Positions 1-8,133 of a stretch of 64,000 nucleotides of DNA are shown here, in pieces. This DNA is from Albidovulum denitrificans (GTDB lineage Bacteria; Pseudomonadota; Alphaproteobacteria; Rhodobacterales; Rhodobacteraceae): NCBI RefSeq assembly GCF_002973535.1, contig NZ_PVEP01000004.1, positions 69,501 through 133,500 of the forward strand. Direction: 5' to 3'. The notes beneath the pieces were generated by a model. It searched no databases, was not told the origin of the DNA, and worked only from the letters and a program-made list of their open reading frames with translations. Position numbers and translations under genes: made by a program. Each line of letters begins with the position of its first letter. Position 1 is the first letter of the stretch.

Positions 1-813
1 GTCCTGTCCGGGGTGATGTGCGCCAAGGGGCTGGGCGCCGGGGCAGGGCTGCCGGTGATCGGGGTCAACCACCTTGCCGGTCATGCCCTGACGCCGCGCC
101 TGACGGATGGGTTGCGCTTTCCCTACCTGATGCTCCTCGTCTCCGGCGGGCATTGCCAGTTCCTGATCGTCGAGGGGCCGGATCGGTTCCGGCGCCTTGG
201 CGGCACCATCGACGATGCGCCGGGGGAAGCGTTCGACAAGACGGCAAAGCTGCTTGGCCTGCCGCAGCCCGGCGGACCGGCGGTTGAGGGTGAGGCGCGG
301 CTGGGCGATCCGGCGCGGTTTGCCTTTCCCCGTCCGCTTCTGGACCGGGAAGGGTGTGACATGTCCTTTTCCGGGCTGAAGACGGCGCTGCTGCGCGCGC
401 GCGATGCTGTTGTGGCGGAAAAGGGCGGGTTGACCGTGCAGGACCGGCGCGATCTTTGCGCCGGGTTTCAGGCGGCGGTGGCCGATGTGCTGACGGAGAA
501 ATCCCGCCGCGCGCTGGCCCGGTATCGCGGCGCCGGGGCGGAGGAACCCGCCTTTGCGGTCGCCGGAGGTGTCGCCGCCAACACGGCGCTTCGGGCACGG
601 CTTGAGGGGCTTTGCGCGGATACCGGGATACGGTTCGTCGCGCCACCGCTGGCGCTTTGCACCGACAATGCCGCGATGATCGCCTGGGCCGGGATCGAGA
701 AGCTTCGGGCCGGCGCGGTCGACCCCGCCGACCTTGTGGCGCGACCGCGCTGGCCGCTGGACCGGGCGCAACCGGCCTTGCTCGGGTCCGGCAAGAAGGG
801 GGCGAAGGCATGA
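1..813 (+). CDS. tsaD: tRNA N6-adenosine threonylcarbamoyltransferase TsaD (5' end cut by window)
   Basis: TsaD transfers the threonylcarbamoyl group from TC-AMP to A37 of ANN-decoding tRNAs, together with TsaB and TsaE (tsaE lies at 12.6 kb). The reading frame is open from base 1, so the N-terminal part lies outside the window. Visible are the metal-binding motif NHLAGH just after the left edge, the glycine-rich LVSGGH stretch, the AGGVAAN segment and the late metal ligand region [12 protein letters not shown], all typical of the Kae1/TsaD ASKHA fold. A GTG at 13 would give a shorter protein, but the codons before it continue the conserved sequence and it is not the start. The stop codon overlaps the gpsA start codon (ATGA), so the two genes are probably co-translated. 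Confidence 0.95.
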   Translation, partial: VLSGVMCAKGLGAGAGLPVIGVNHLAGHALTPRLTDGLRFPYLMLLVSGGHCQFLIVEGPDRFRRLGGTIDDAPGEAFDKTAKLLGLPQPGGPAVEGEARLGDPARFAFPRPLLDREGCDMSFSGLKTALLRARDAVVAEKGGLTVQDRRDLCAGFQAAVADVLTEKSRRALARYRGAGAEEPAFAVAGGVAANTALRARLEGLCADTGIRFVAPPLALCTDNAAMIAWAGIEKLRAGAVDPADLVARPRWPLDRAQPALLGSGKKGAKA

Positions 814-1778
814 GGATCGGGATCATCGGCGCGGGCGCCTTCGGGACGGCCCTTGGCGTTGCGCTGGCTTCGGGCGGGCGCGCGGTCACGCTTTGGGCGC
901 GCGATGCCGTTCAGGCAGGGGTGATGCGGGAAACGCGGCGGAATGAACGCTATCTGCCGGGGATTGTGCTGCCCGAAAACGTCTCTGTTACCGCCGAAAA
1001 GGGCGATCTGGGCGCGTCGGATACGATCCTGCTGGCCACCCCGATGCAACGGCTTTCGCAGGTGATCGGCGATTGGCACGGGCTGCTGGACGGGCGTGTT
1101 CTTGTCGGCTGTGCCAAGGGGATCGACCTTTCCACCGGGCTGGGCGCCGTCGGGATCATCCGGCGCGGTTGCCCGAACGCCACCCCTGCCCTTCTGACGG
1201 GACCAAGCTTTGCCGCCGACATCGCGCGCGGCCTGCCGACGGCTTTGACCCTTGCCGTCGCCGACAGCGGGAAGGGTGAGGCGCTTCAATCCCTGCTCTC
1301 AACCCCTGCGCTGCGGCTTTATCTGACCGACGACATCGCCGGGGCCGAGCTTGGCGGGGCGCTGAAGAACGTCATCGCCATCGCGGCGGGCGCGGTGATC
1401 GGTGCCGGGCTTGGCGACAGCGCCCGGTCCGCCCTTGTGACGCGCGGCTTTGCCGAGATGCAGCGCCTTGCCGCCGCCCGTGGCGCGCGCCCCGAAACGC
1501 TGGTGGGGCTGTCCGGTCTTGGCGACCTGATCCTGACCTGCACCTCGGACCAGTCGCGCAATTACCGTTTTGGCCTGTCCCTTGGCCGCAAGGAAAGCTT
1601 CGATCCCTCCGTCACCGTCGAGGGTGCCGCGACGGCCCGCGCCGCAGTTGACCTTGCCGCCCGCCATGGCGTCGAGATGCCGGTCACGAGCGTCGTCGCC
1701 GACCTTGTCGCCGGACGGAAAAGCGTGGCCGAGGCCATGGACACCCTGTTGAACCGCCCCCTGAGGAGAGAGATCTGA
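810..1778 (+). CDS. gpsA: Glycerol-3-phosphate dehydrogenase [NAD(P)+]
   Basis: Cytosolic enzyme reducing dihydroxyacetone phosphate to sn-glycerol 3-phosphate for phospholipid synthesis. The 322-aa product has the usual family length. The Rossmann motif GAGAFG lies at residues 7-12. The catalytic lysines are visible as CAKG (K103) and LKNV (K186), and SGLGDL at 235-240 is the family's C-terminal signature. The ATG at 810 was chosen because the nucleotide-binding motif begins right after it; an in-frame upstream start at 612 would lie deep inside tsaD. It overlaps the tsaD stop by 4 bases and the next gene by 1 base (TGATG). Confidence 0.96.
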   Translation: MRIGIIGAGAFGTALGVALASGGRAVTLWARDAVQAGVMRETRRNERYLPGIVLPENVSVTAEKGDLGASDTILLATPMQRLSQVIGDWHGLLDGRVLVGCAKGIDLSTGLGAVGIIRRGCPNATPALLTGPSFAADIARGLPTALTLAVADSGKGEALQSLLSTPALRLYLTDDIAGAELGGALKNVIAIAAGAVIGAGLGDSARSALVTRGFAEMQRLAAARGARPETLVGLSGLGDLILTCTSDQSRNYRFGLSLGRKESFDPSVTVEGAATARAAVDLAARHGVEMPVTSVVADLVAGRKSVAEAMDTLLNRPLRREI

Positions 1779-2047
1779 TGCTTTACGCCGTCATCTGCCG
1801 CGACAAGCCCGGCCACCTTCCTGTGCGTCAGGCCACGCGCGCCGACCATCTGGCCTATATCGAGGCGACCGGGATCGTCTGCATGGCCGGGCCATTCCTT
1901 CAGGACGGCGCGATGTGCGGGTCGCTGGTGATTGTCGAGGCCGACGATCTTGCGGCGGCGCAGGCCTGGGCCGAGGGCGACCCCTACAAGGCGGCCGGGC
2001 TCTTCGAATCGACCGAGGTCATCGAATGGAAGAAGGTGATCGGCTGA
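1778..2047 (+). CDS. YciI family protein
   Basis: Small (89-aa) protein of the YciI/YCII ferredoxin-like fold. It begins with the typical [12 protein letters not shown] strand and has the conserved His24 (TRADHLAYIE) and the late Asp-Pro-Y segment (EGDPYKAAG). Family members are thought to act as small enzymes or stress-related accessory proteins; the substrate is unknown. It starts on the last base of the gpsA stop and its own stop overlaps the start of the EVE gene, so it belongs to a tightly coupled tsaD-gpsA-yciI-EVE operon. Confidence 0.9.
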   Translation: MLYAVICRDKPGHLPVRQATRADHLAYIEATGIVCMAGPFLQDGAMCGSLVIVEADDLAAAQAWAEGDPYKAAGLFESTEVIEWKKVIG

Positions 2048-2466
2048 TGCGCTACTGGCTTTTCAAATCCGAACCCGATGTCTGGGGCTGGGACGCGCAG
2101 GTCGCCAAGGGTGCGGCGGGCGAGGAATGGAACGGTGTGCGCAACTATCAGGCCCGCAACAACATGCGCGCGATGGAACTGGGCGATCGCGGGTTTTTCT
2201 ACCACTCCAACCAGGGGCGGGAAATCGTGGGCATCGTCGAGGTTTGCAAGCTTGCCCATCCCGACAGCACGACCGACGATCCGCGCTGGGAATGCGTGGA
2301 CATCAAGGCGGTCAGGCCGATGGGGCGGGCGGTGACGCTGGATGAGGCGAAGGCAGACCCACGGCTCGCCGATATGGTGCTGGTCAACAACAGCCGTTTG
2401 TCGGTGCAGCCGGTGACCGAGGACGAGTGGCGCGTGATCTGTGAGCTGGGCGGCGTTGAGCCCTGA
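2047..2466 (+). CDS. EVE domain-containing protein
   Basis: A 139-aa single-domain EVE (PUA-like) protein. Recognisable family blocks are the N-terminal WLFKSEPDVWGWD, the WNGVRNYQARNNM block and the C-terminal VNNSRLSVQPV strand. EVE proteins are related to YTH/ASCH RNA- and modified-base-binding domains; in bacteria they are linked to binding modified nucleotides, but this one has no assigned ligand. Last gene of the operon; a hairpin follows at 2504-2532. The start overlaps the preceding stop as TGATG. Confidence 0.9.
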   Translation: MRYWLFKSEPDVWGWDAQVAKGAAGEEWNGVRNYQARNNMRAMELGDRGFFYHSNQGREIVGIVEVCKLAHPDSTTDDPRWECVDIKAVRPMGRAVTLDEAKADPRLADMVLVNNSRLSVQPVTEDEWRVICELGGVEP

Positions 2467-2503
2467 CTTGCCACCGGGCAATCGCGTCACGGCTGAACGA
2501 GAA

Positions 2504-2532
2504 AAGGGCCCCGGCCATCGACCGGGACCCTT
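2504..2532 (+). terminator. Hairpin after the tsaD-EVE operon
   Basis: Arms AAGGGCCCCGG and CCGGGACCCTT pair over 11 positions with one mismatch around a 7-base loop, 38 bases after the EVE stop. No T-run follows, so an intrinsic terminator is only a suggestion. A second small perfect repeat (GGTGCA / TGCACC, 2543-2558) lies just beyond. The rest of 2467-2689 shows no coding signal. Confidence 0.35.
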
Positions 2533-2689
2533 CGCCACCCCAGGTGCACCCCTGCACCACGCGTGAAATCGAAGTGGTCACGGCCATCCTGGCCAGACAT
2601 TGGGACCATAGCCCCTCACCGTCAGCCGGGCAAGAAATCTAAGCCTAAAACTCTGTTCAAAATGGAATTGTGCGCCGTGGCGCCGGGTC

Positions 2690-2721
2690 ATTTCCGTCCG
2701 CCCCGAAGGACGGACGGAAAT
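2690..2721 (-). terminator. Terminator of the DUF2853 gene
   Basis: Read on the minus strand, 14 base pairs (one G-T wobble) close on a TTCG tetraloop: ATTTCCGTCCGTCC / GGGCGGACGGAAAT. It begins 10 bases after the DUF2853 stop codon. UUCG-capped stems are very stable; the A/T-rich base of the stem supplies a short T stretch at its 3' side. Confidence 0.7.
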
Positions 2722-2730
2722 CGTGGGCCG

Positions 2731-3072
2731 TCACTTATAGACGGCTTCCTTGCCGAAATGCTTGACGAGCATGTAGTAGACGACGGCGCGGTACTTGTTC
2801 CGCTCCGACCGGCCATAGGTTTCGATCACGGCATTGATCGCATCCATCAGCTGCGGCCCGTCGGCAAGGCCGAGCTTCTTCATCAGGAAGTTCGCCTTGA
2901 CGGTTTCAAGCTCGGACGCCTGGCCCGCCGCCACCGTCGCGGCGTCGGCGTCATAGATCGACGGCCCGCAGCCGATCGTCACCTTCGTGAGAAGGTCCAT
3001 ATCCGGCGTCATCTTGCATTTGTTCTTGAGATCGTCGGCGTATTTGGCGATCAGCTCGTCTCTTTTTCCCAT
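2731..3072 (-). CDS. DUF2853 family protein
   Basis: A 113-aa protein matching the small DUF2853 family of unknown function found in Alphaproteobacteria and Bacteroidetes. The conserved block around KCKMTPDMDLLTKVTIGCG is visible near the N terminus and a tyrosine-rich YRAVVYYMLVKHF segment near the C terminus. The predicted protein is helical and soluble, with no signal peptide. The start at 3072 was chosen over an upstream in-frame codon at 3147 because it is preceded by a GGAGA ribosome-binding site and begins the conserved sequence. It is monocistronic, closed by the hairpin at 2690-2721. The stretch 3073-3233 upstream contains no gene. Confidence 0.85.
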   Translation of the reverse strand: MGKRDELIAKYADDLKNKCKMTPDMDLLTKVTIGCGPSIYDADAATVAAGQASELETVKANFLMKKLGLADGPQLMDAINAVIETYGRSERNKYRAVVYYMLVKHFGKEAVYK

Positions 3073-3233
3073 GACCAGTCTCCAGTCTTTCTTTGCGTGA
3101 CAGTCAGGCACGTTTCCTCGTACGCGCCGCGCGGAGGTTACGGGCAACCTCAGCGCCCGGCAAAGGAAAAGCGCAATGTCCTGCGGTTGTCAGGGGGAAA
3201 AATGGCCGCATTGGCCCAGATCGTGGAGTTTCG

Positions 3234-3267
3234 GGGTGTCGGCGGCAGGTTTCCGCCGCCGACACCC
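3234..3267 (-). terminator. Hairpin downstream of ahcY
   Basis: A perfect 13-bp inverted repeat (GGGTGTCGGCGGC and its complement) around an 8-base loop lies 8 bases beyond the ahcY stop. It is GC-rich and lacks a clear T-tract, so it may act as a terminator or as a 3' stabilising structure. Confidence 0.5.
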
Positions 3268-3275
3268 GCAACCTG

Positions 3276-4670
3276 TCAGTAGCGGTAGTGGTCCGACTTG
3301 AACGGGCCTTCGACCGCGACGCCGATATAATCGGCCTGATCCTTGCGAAGCTCGGTCAGTTTCACGCCGATCTTCTTCAGGTGCAGGCGCGCGACCTTTT
3401 CGTCGAGGTGCTTGGGCAGGATATAGACGCCCGGCTTGTACTCCGCCGACTTGGTCCAAAGCTCGATCTGCGCCAGAACCTGGTTGGTGAAGGAGGCCGA
3501 CATCACGAAGGACGGATGCCCGGTGGCATTGCCAAGGTTCAGCAGGCGGCCTTCGGACAGAAGGATGATCCGCGCGCCCGATGGCATCTCGATCATGTCC
3601 ACCTGGTCCTTGATGTTGGTCCATTTGTGGTTCTTCAGCGCGGCGACCTGAATTTCGTTGTCGAAGTGGCCGATATTGCCGACGATGGCCATGTCCTTCA
3701 TCGCGCGCATATGCTCGATACGGATCACGTCCTTGTTGCCGGTGGTGGTGATGAAGATGTCGGCGTCATCCACGACGTCTTCCAGCACGACAACCTCAAA
3801 CCCGTCCATCGCCGCCTGAAGCGCGCAGATCGGATCGACCTCGGTCACCTTCACGCGGGCGCCGGCGCCACGGAGCGACGCAGCAGACCCTTTGCCGACA
3901 TCGCCATAGCCGCAGACCACGGCGACCTTGCCGGCCATCATCACGTCGGTGGCGCGGCGGATGCCATCGACAAGGCTTTCCTTGCAGCCATACTTGTTGT
4001 CGAATTTCGACTTGGTGACAGAGTCGTTCACGTTGATCGCCGGGAAGGGCAGCAGGCCCTTCTTGTGCAGGTCATAAAGGCGGTGAACGCCGGTGGTGGT
4101 TTCCTCGGAGACGCCCTTGATCGCCTCGCGCTGTTTGGTGAACCAGCCGGGGGTTTCCTTCAGACGCTTCTTGATCTGGTTGAACAGGCACACTTCCTCT
4201 TCCGAGGTCGGCGTCTCGATCAGGCCCGTTTCACCGGCCTCGACCCGCGCACCCATCAGGATGTAAAGCGTCGCGTCCCCGCCATCGTCGAGGATCATGT
4301 TGCAGGTGCCTTCCGGGAACTGGAAGATCTTGTCGGTATAGGCCCAGTAATCCTCAAGCGTTTCGCCCTTGATGGCGAAGACCGGGACACCGCTTTGCGC
4401 AATGGCGGCGGCGGCGTGGTCCTGGGTGGAGAAGATGTTGCACGAGGCCCAGCGCACATCCGCGCCCAGCGCGGTGAGCGTTTCGATCAGGACCGCGGTC
4501 TGGATCGTCATGTGCAGGGACCCGGCGATCCGCGCGCCCTTCAGCGGCTGTTTGGTGCCATACTCCTCGCGCAGCGCCATCAGGCCCGGCATCTCCGTCT
4601 CGGCAATATCAAGCTCTTTGCGGCCGAACCCGGCCAGTCCGATGTCCCGGACGATATAATCTTTCGGCAT
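3276..4670 (-). CDS. ahcY: Adenosylhomocysteinase (SAH hydrolase)
   Basis: NAD-dependent enzyme that splits S-adenosylhomocysteine into homocysteine and adenosine, keeping methyl-transfer reactions running. At 464 aa it is the long form with an insertion around residues 145-185. Visible landmarks are SLHMT (His53), the [13 protein letters not shown] substrate region near 213-225, the NAD-binding GYGDVG at 254-259, and the conserved C terminus KSDHYRY that reaches into the neighbouring subunit. GAGGAG precedes the ATG. In Rhodobacter capsulatus ahcY sits in the regBA/hvr cluster and is controlled by the LysR regulator HvrB; here a LysR gene of that type lies 2.2 kb away, separated by two genes and a repeat element. 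Confidence 0.97.
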   Translation of the reverse strand: MPKDYIVRDIGLAGFGRKELDIAETEMPGLMALREEYGTKQPLKGARIAGSLHMTIQTAVLIETLTALGADVRWASCNIFSTQDHAAAAIAQSGVPVFAIKGETLEDYWAYTDKIFQFPEGTCNMILDDGGDATLYILMGARVEAGETGLIETPTSEEEVCLFNQIKKRLKETPGWFTKQREAIKGVSEETTTGVHRLYDLHKKGLLPFPAINVNDSVTKSKFDNKYGCKESLVDGIRRATDVMMAGKVAVVCGYGDVGKGSAASLRGAGARVKVTEVDPICALQAAMDGFEVVVLEDVVDDADIFITTTGNKDVIRIEHMRAMKDMAIVGNIGHFDNEIQVAALKNHKWTNIKDQVDMIEMPSGARIILLSEGRLLNLGNATGHPSFVMSASFTNQVLAQIELWTKSAEYKPGVYILPKHLDEKVARLHLKKIGVKLTELRKDQADYIGVAVEGPFKSDHYRY

Positions 4671-4733
4671 CCGCCGTACTCCTCAATGTCTGTCTTTGGC
4701 GGTCCAATTACCACTCCGGGCGGCAGGCGGCAA

Positions 4734-5807
4734 TCAAGCAGCGCGCGAAGAGGTTTCCGGGCGAACCTTTCCCCGCAGCGCGATCTGGATTGTCGGCGTG
4801 GCGGCGTCCAATAGCCGGTTCAGGAGGCGGCCCGCGAACAGCGACACGAAGGGCATGGTCAGATAGAAGATCAGGTAGCTTGGCCGCATCTCATTTCCGA
4901 CGAGGCGCAGCCAGATCACCCAAAGCACACCGATCAGCGGCACATGCAGCAGATAGGCCAGAAAGGTTGCCCGGCCGATCCGGGGGGCGGTGCTGTGCGG
5001 CAACAGCCAGAGGACGGCAGAGATCAGCGACAGCGTCAGAAGGCAAATCCCCAGCCGCCGCAGCAGAAGGGGGACCTGAAACATGGTCAGCCATCCATCC
5101 GGCAGATCGGCCAGACCCCATCCGGCAAGGATGAAAAGATAGCCGAAGGCCAGACCGATTGAGGGCCGGGACAGCGTGGCGAGAGAGATGCCGAGCCGTG
5201 CAAGGCACCCCCCAAGGATCACGAATTGCAGGATGCCATCGCGGAAGATCAGCGGTTGCAGATGATCGCCAAAACCGCCCAGAAGAAGCGCCACGGCGAC
5301 CATGACATGCGGGGCGCGGTCGATCAGAGGCAACAGAATCCGCAGGATCAGGGTCGAAACGAAAAGATCCCGCAGGAAGAAAAGCGATACATTCGCAGTC
5401 GGCCCCGTCAGCCCGGCCCAGGCGTTGATGGCGTCCATCAGCGAGGTATCGGTGCGACGAAAGACCGAGGCGGGCGTACCCGTGGCCCCTTCCTTCGCGG
5501 CGGCAAGGACAAGGTAGATCGCGCTCCAGACCAGGGCCGGGATAATGATGCTTTCGAACCGCCGCCAGGCGACCTTCGGCACCGTCAGCCCCCGCGCGCG
5601 CTGCCAGAAGAGATAACCGCTGATGAAGCTGAGAAGGGAGACGCTGATCCGGCCCAGCGTATCGCCCAGAAGCAGCCCGACCAGCGCATAATCGCCGCCA
5701 TTGACGATGCTCGGCCGCGACAGGCCGGGGCTGACATGGACCCACATCATCGCGACGATGCAGAAAACCCGCAGCAATTCGATCTGTCGGCTGTCCTGCG
5801 GCGTCAT
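4734..5807 (-). CDS. Acyltransferase family 3 membrane protein
   Basis: A 357-aa integral membrane protein of the Acyltransferase_3 (OafA/WecH-like) family, which O-acylates exported glycans or lipids. The first helix contains IELLRVFCIVAMMWVHV with the family's conserved Arg and His, and about ten hydrophobic segments follow. The substrate cannot be told. The start is uncertain: the ATG at 5807 begins the family-like sequence, while an in-frame GTG at 5849 would add 14 residues and abuts the 89-bp repeat at 5850; neither has a convincing ribosome-binding site. The repeat may have displaced the native promoter. Same strand as ahcY, 63 bases upstream of it, so co-transcription is possible. Confidence 0.85.
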   Translation of the reverse strand: MTPQDSRQIELLRVFCIVAMMWVHVSPGLSRPSIVNGGDYALVGLLLGDTLGRISVSLLSFISGYLFWQRARGLTVPKVAWRRFESIIIPALVWSAIYLVLAAAKEGATGTPASVFRRTDTSLMDAINAWAGLTGPTANVSLFFLRDLFVSTLILRILLPLIDRAPHVMVAVALLLGGFGDHLQPLIFRDGILQFVILGGCLARLGISLATLSRPSIGLAFGYLFILAGWGLADLPDGWLTMFQVPLLLRRLGICLLTLSLISAVLWLLPHSTAPRIGRATFLAYLLHVPLIGVLWVIWLRLVGNEMRPSYLIFYLTMPFVSLFAGRLLNRLLDAATPTIQIALRGKVRPETSSRAA

Positions 5808-5849
5808 CGGCGGGCGAATATCCCGATAGTCATTCGGTGCGGTTCGCAC

Positions 5850-5938
5850 TATAGCATTTCGGGTTTGCGCTGAATCAGAATTCGAACTTGTTTCGTTCGG
5901 ATTCTGATACGTGCTCTCTCAACGAGAACCCGAAACGC
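5850..5938. repeat. 89-bp nested-palindrome repeat, copy 1
   Basis: Outer arms GCATTTCGGGTT and the complement of AACCCGAAACGC enclose an inner palindrome with arms ATCAGAATTCGAAC and the complement of GTTCGGATTCTGAT. It differs from copy 3 at 8 of 89 positions by direct comparison. It lies between the divergent acyltransferase and HD-hydrolase genes and contains no plausible gene. The sequence is visibly AT-richer than its surroundings. Confidence 0.92.
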
Positions 5939-6010
5939 ACTTTCACGCGGTTCGAAGGAAAAGGACAGCGCCGAGGCGAGGGGTCGGGGCGCAATCGGGA
6001 GGTGGCGACG

Positions 6011-6616
6011 ATGAAAACTCCGCGCGCCTGGCAACGGATGCTTTCGGGACGGCGGCTTGACCTGCTTGACCCGACGCCCGTGGATATCGAGATCGAGGAC
6101 ATCGCCCACGGGTTGTCCTTCGTCGCGCGCTGGAACGGGCAGACGATGGGGGACTGGCCCTATTCGGTCGCGGAACACTCGCTCTTGGTCGAACAGTTGT
6201 TCGAACGGGCCAATCCGGGGATTTCTGCGCGCTGGAAGCTGGCCGCGCTTTTGCATGACGCGCCGGAATATGTCATCGGCGATATGATCAGCCCGGTGAA
6301 GGCGGCAATCGGGCCGGGCTACGGGGCGCTGGACGACCGGCTGACAGCAGCGGTTCACCTGCGCTTTGGCCTGCCCGCGACCCTGCCGGTCGCGATCAAG
6401 AAAGAGATCAAGAAGGCCGACAAGGTTTCCGCCTGGCTTGAGGCGGTTCACATCGCCGGGTTCACCCGCGCCGAGGCGGACAAGTATTTCGGCCGACCCG
6501 AGGCCACCGCCGGTTTGGCGCGTGACCTGACCATCCGGTTGCGTCCCCCGAAAGAGGTGCGTGCCGATTTTGTCGCCCGGCACGCAGCCCTGTTGTCCGA
6601 GATCGCCACGGGCTAA
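6011..6616 (+). CDS. HD-domain hydrolase (YfbR-like)
   Basis: A 201-aa HD-superfamily phosphohydrolase. Metal ligands of the fold can be followed in order: His56 (VAEHS), His82-Asp83 (LLHDAPE) and Asp137 (KADKVSAW), an arrangement like the 5'-deoxynucleotidase YfbR. Activity on nucleotides is therefore likely but the exact substrate is not shown. The ATG at 6011 was chosen because GGGAGG stands 8 bases upstream; the open frame continues back to 5888 but that part is the repeat element. Its stop overlaps the stop of a possible small gene on the other strand. Confidence 0.88.
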   Translation: MKTPRAWQRMLSGRRLDLLDPTPVDIEIEDIAHGLSFVARWNGQTMGDWPYSVAEHSLLVEQLFERANPGISARWKLAALLHDAPEYVIGDMISPVKAAIGPGYGALDDRLTAAVHLRFGLPATLPVAIKKEIKKADKVSAWLEAVHIAGFTRAEADKYFGRPEATAGLARDLTIRLRPPKEVRADFVARHAALLSEIATG

Positions 6617-6753
6617 AGCCGCAGCCCGGCAAGGTTCAGCCAGCTTTTTCTCTGGCGCCGGTCGGCGCAGGGGTCCGGGCGGTCCGACGTCGGCGGGCGG
6701 TCATCCCGGCGAAAGGTGGCGATGCGGTAGACATCTGCGAGTATCAGTAACAT
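6613..6753 (-). CDS. Possible small protein of 46 aa
   Basis: I do not recognise this product. It starts with a hydrophobic MLLILADVYRIATF segment followed by a basic, proline- and aspartate-rich tail. The case for a gene is a good ribosome-binding site (GGAGAG, 5-8 bases before the ATG) and its tight stop-to-stop overlap with the HD gene. It could equally be a chance frame in the leader region of the LysR gene. Confidence 0.35.
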   Translation of the reverse strand: MLLILADVYRIATFRRDDRPPTSDRPDPCADRRQRKSWLNLAGLRL

Positions 6754-6801
6754 TTCTTCTCTCCATGACAGATCATGGTTTGAAGTATTGCCCATTGATG
6801 C

Positions 6802-6827
6802 GAAGATCCGTGAGTCAACTGATCTTC
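6802..6827. promoter_or_regulatory. Inverted repeat upstream of the LysR gene
   Basis: Perfect 7-bp arms GAAGATC and GATCTTC with a 12-base spacer, centred about 36 bases before the LysR start codon. Position and size fit a LysR-type autoregulatory site, but the strict T-N11-A core is not present. Confidence 0.35.
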
Positions 6828-6850
6828 CGATATGTAAGCTGAATTATCAT

Positions 6851-7729
6851 ATGAACGGCCCCGACTGGATCACCCTGCCCTCGCTTTCCGGCTTGCGCGC
6901 GTTTGAGGCGGCAGCACGGCTTGGCGGGTTCAGCGCGGCGGGACGGGCGCTGAATGTGACCCATGCCGCCATCGCCCAGCAGGTCCGCGCGCTGGAGCGT
7001 GAGCTGGGCGAGGCGCTGATCTATCGCGACGGCCGCGCGCTGAGCCTGACGGAGAAGGGCCGGGCGCTGTCGGCCGAGCTGACAAACGGCTTCATGGCCA
7101 TCCAGGCGGCGGTAGAGATCACCCGCGCCCGCGCCGACCGCCCCGTCGCGATCAGCCTGTCGCCCAGCTTTGCCGCCAACTGGCTGATGCCGCGTCTTGC
7201 CCGGTTCTCACGCATTCACCCCGAGATTCAGGTGACGCTTAGCCCCGATCACCGCCTTGCCGACCTTGCCCGCGAGGGGTTCGATTTCGCCATACGTTTC
7301 GGACGCGGCAAATGGCCGGGGGTCGAGGCCGAGTTCCTGACCACCGCGCGCTATGTGATCGTCGCGACGCCGGACCTGATGGCGGGGCGCGCGGTGCTTG
7401 ACCGGGACGAGGTGGCGAAGATGCCGGTGATCCTGGAACAGGACTGGCCCGAACACCGGCACTGGCTGTCCTCGCAGCTTGGGCTGGACCTTGGCACGCT
7501 GGCGATCCGGGAATTCGCGACCGAGGAACTGGCCCTTGGCGCGGCGCGGCAGGGGCTTGGCCTGCATGTCATCAGCCGGGCGCTGGTCGAAGAGGACGTG
7601 CAGCAGGGCCGCCTTCAGATCGCCTTTGAGGGCAATGACGAAGGCCCGGCCTATTATATCGTGACGCCGCCGGGCGTTATCAGGCACCCGGCGCGTCAGT
7701 TCTTGAAATGGCTCAAGACCTCGGTCTAG
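6851..7729 (+). CDS. LysR-family regulator, HvrB/GcvA-like
   Basis: A 292-aa LysR-type transcription factor. The N-terminal winged helix-turn-helix reads LSGLRAFEAAARLGGFSAAGRALNVTHAA across residues ~10-40 (quoted in parts: GLRAFEAAARLG, FSAAGRALNVTHAA), as in the GcvA subgroup, followed by a periplasmic-binding-like effector domain. The ATG at 6851 begins the conserved region; an upstream in-frame start at 6788 would place the inverted repeat at 6802-6827 inside the gene. It lies beside an HvrA-type H-NS gene, regA, senC and regB and 2.2 kb from ahcY, the arrangement in which R. capsulatus HvrB activates ahcY. I therefore infer an HvrB counterpart; the effector is not predictable. It converges with the H-NS gene with a 4-base overlap. 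Confidence 0.88.
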   Translation: MNGPDWITLPSLSGLRAFEAAARLGGFSAAGRALNVTHAAIAQQVRALERELGEALIYRDGRALSLTEKGRALSAELTNGFMAIQAAVEITRARADRPVAISLSPSFAANWLMPRLARFSRIHPEIQVTLSPDHRLADLAREGFDFAIRFGRGKWPGVEAEFLTTARYVIVATPDLMAGRAVLDRDEVAKMPVILEQDWPEHRHWLSSQLGLDLGTLAIREFATEELALGAARQGLGLHVISRALVEEDVQQGRLQIAFEGNDEGPAYYIVTPPGVIRHPARQFLKWLKTSV

Positions 7730-8040
7730 ATCGCCAGGTCTTCGAGTTTCTTGCCGGATTTCAGAGCCGCCTCAACCCAACGCGGACGACGGCCACGGCC
7801 GCTCCAGGTTTCGGATTTATTGGCCGGGTTGGCGTATTTCGCCTTGGCAGGGGCGCGCTTGCGCGAGGGTTTGGCGCCCACGATCTCTTCAAGGGAAAAC
7901 CCGAGGTCGCGTGCCTTGTCTTCAAGTTCCTTCCGCGCCTCGCGTTTGCGGCGTTCTTCGAAATCCGCGATGTGACGGGTCACCTGACCCTGAAGCGCTT
8001 TCAGCTCTTTCAGGGACATCTTTTCCAGATCAATCGGCAT
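7726..8040 (-). CDS. hvrA: H-NS family nucleoid protein, HvrA-like
   Basis: A 104-aa H-NS-type protein: a charged coiled-coil oligomerisation region (residues ~1-50, MSLKELKALQGQVTRHI onward), a basic linker, and the C-terminal DNA-binding motif YANPANKSETWSGRGRRPRW, in which W-SGRGRRP-W is the AT-hook-like core. R. capsulatus HvrA and R. sphaeroides Spb are of this type and modulate photosynthesis and nitrogen-fixation promoters in response to light and oxygen. It lies directly downstream of regA, as in Rhodobacter, with its own promoter at 8074-8102. The symbol rests on this synteny. Confidence 0.9.
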   Translation of the reverse strand: MPIDLEKMSLKELKALQGQVTRHIADFEERRKREARKELEDKARDLGFSLEEIVGAKPSRKRAPAKAKYANPANKSETWSGRGRRPRWVEAALKSGKKLEDLAI

Positions 8041-8073
8041 AGTCTCTCCTGCTCAAAATCCCACGCAAGAGCG

Positions 8074-8102
8074 AGATAAAGGAATTACCGCGATCCTTTC
8101 AA
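8074..8102 (-). promoter_or_regulatory. Sigma-70-type promoter of hvrA
   Basis: On the minus strand TTGAAA and TTATCT are separated by exactly 17 bases, ending about 33 bases before the hvrA start codon. Both boxes are close to consensus, which is unusual in this GC-rich window and suggests hvrA is transcribed independently of regA. Confidence 0.5.
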
Positions 8103-8133
8103 GCTGTGCTTTTGGATAATTGGCCGCAATAGG

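Noticed and set aside
4671-4733. SAM or SAH riboswitch upstream of ahcY
   Set aside because: Only 63 bases separate ahcY from the upstream gene and I could not find the stems of a known SAH or SAM/SAH class.
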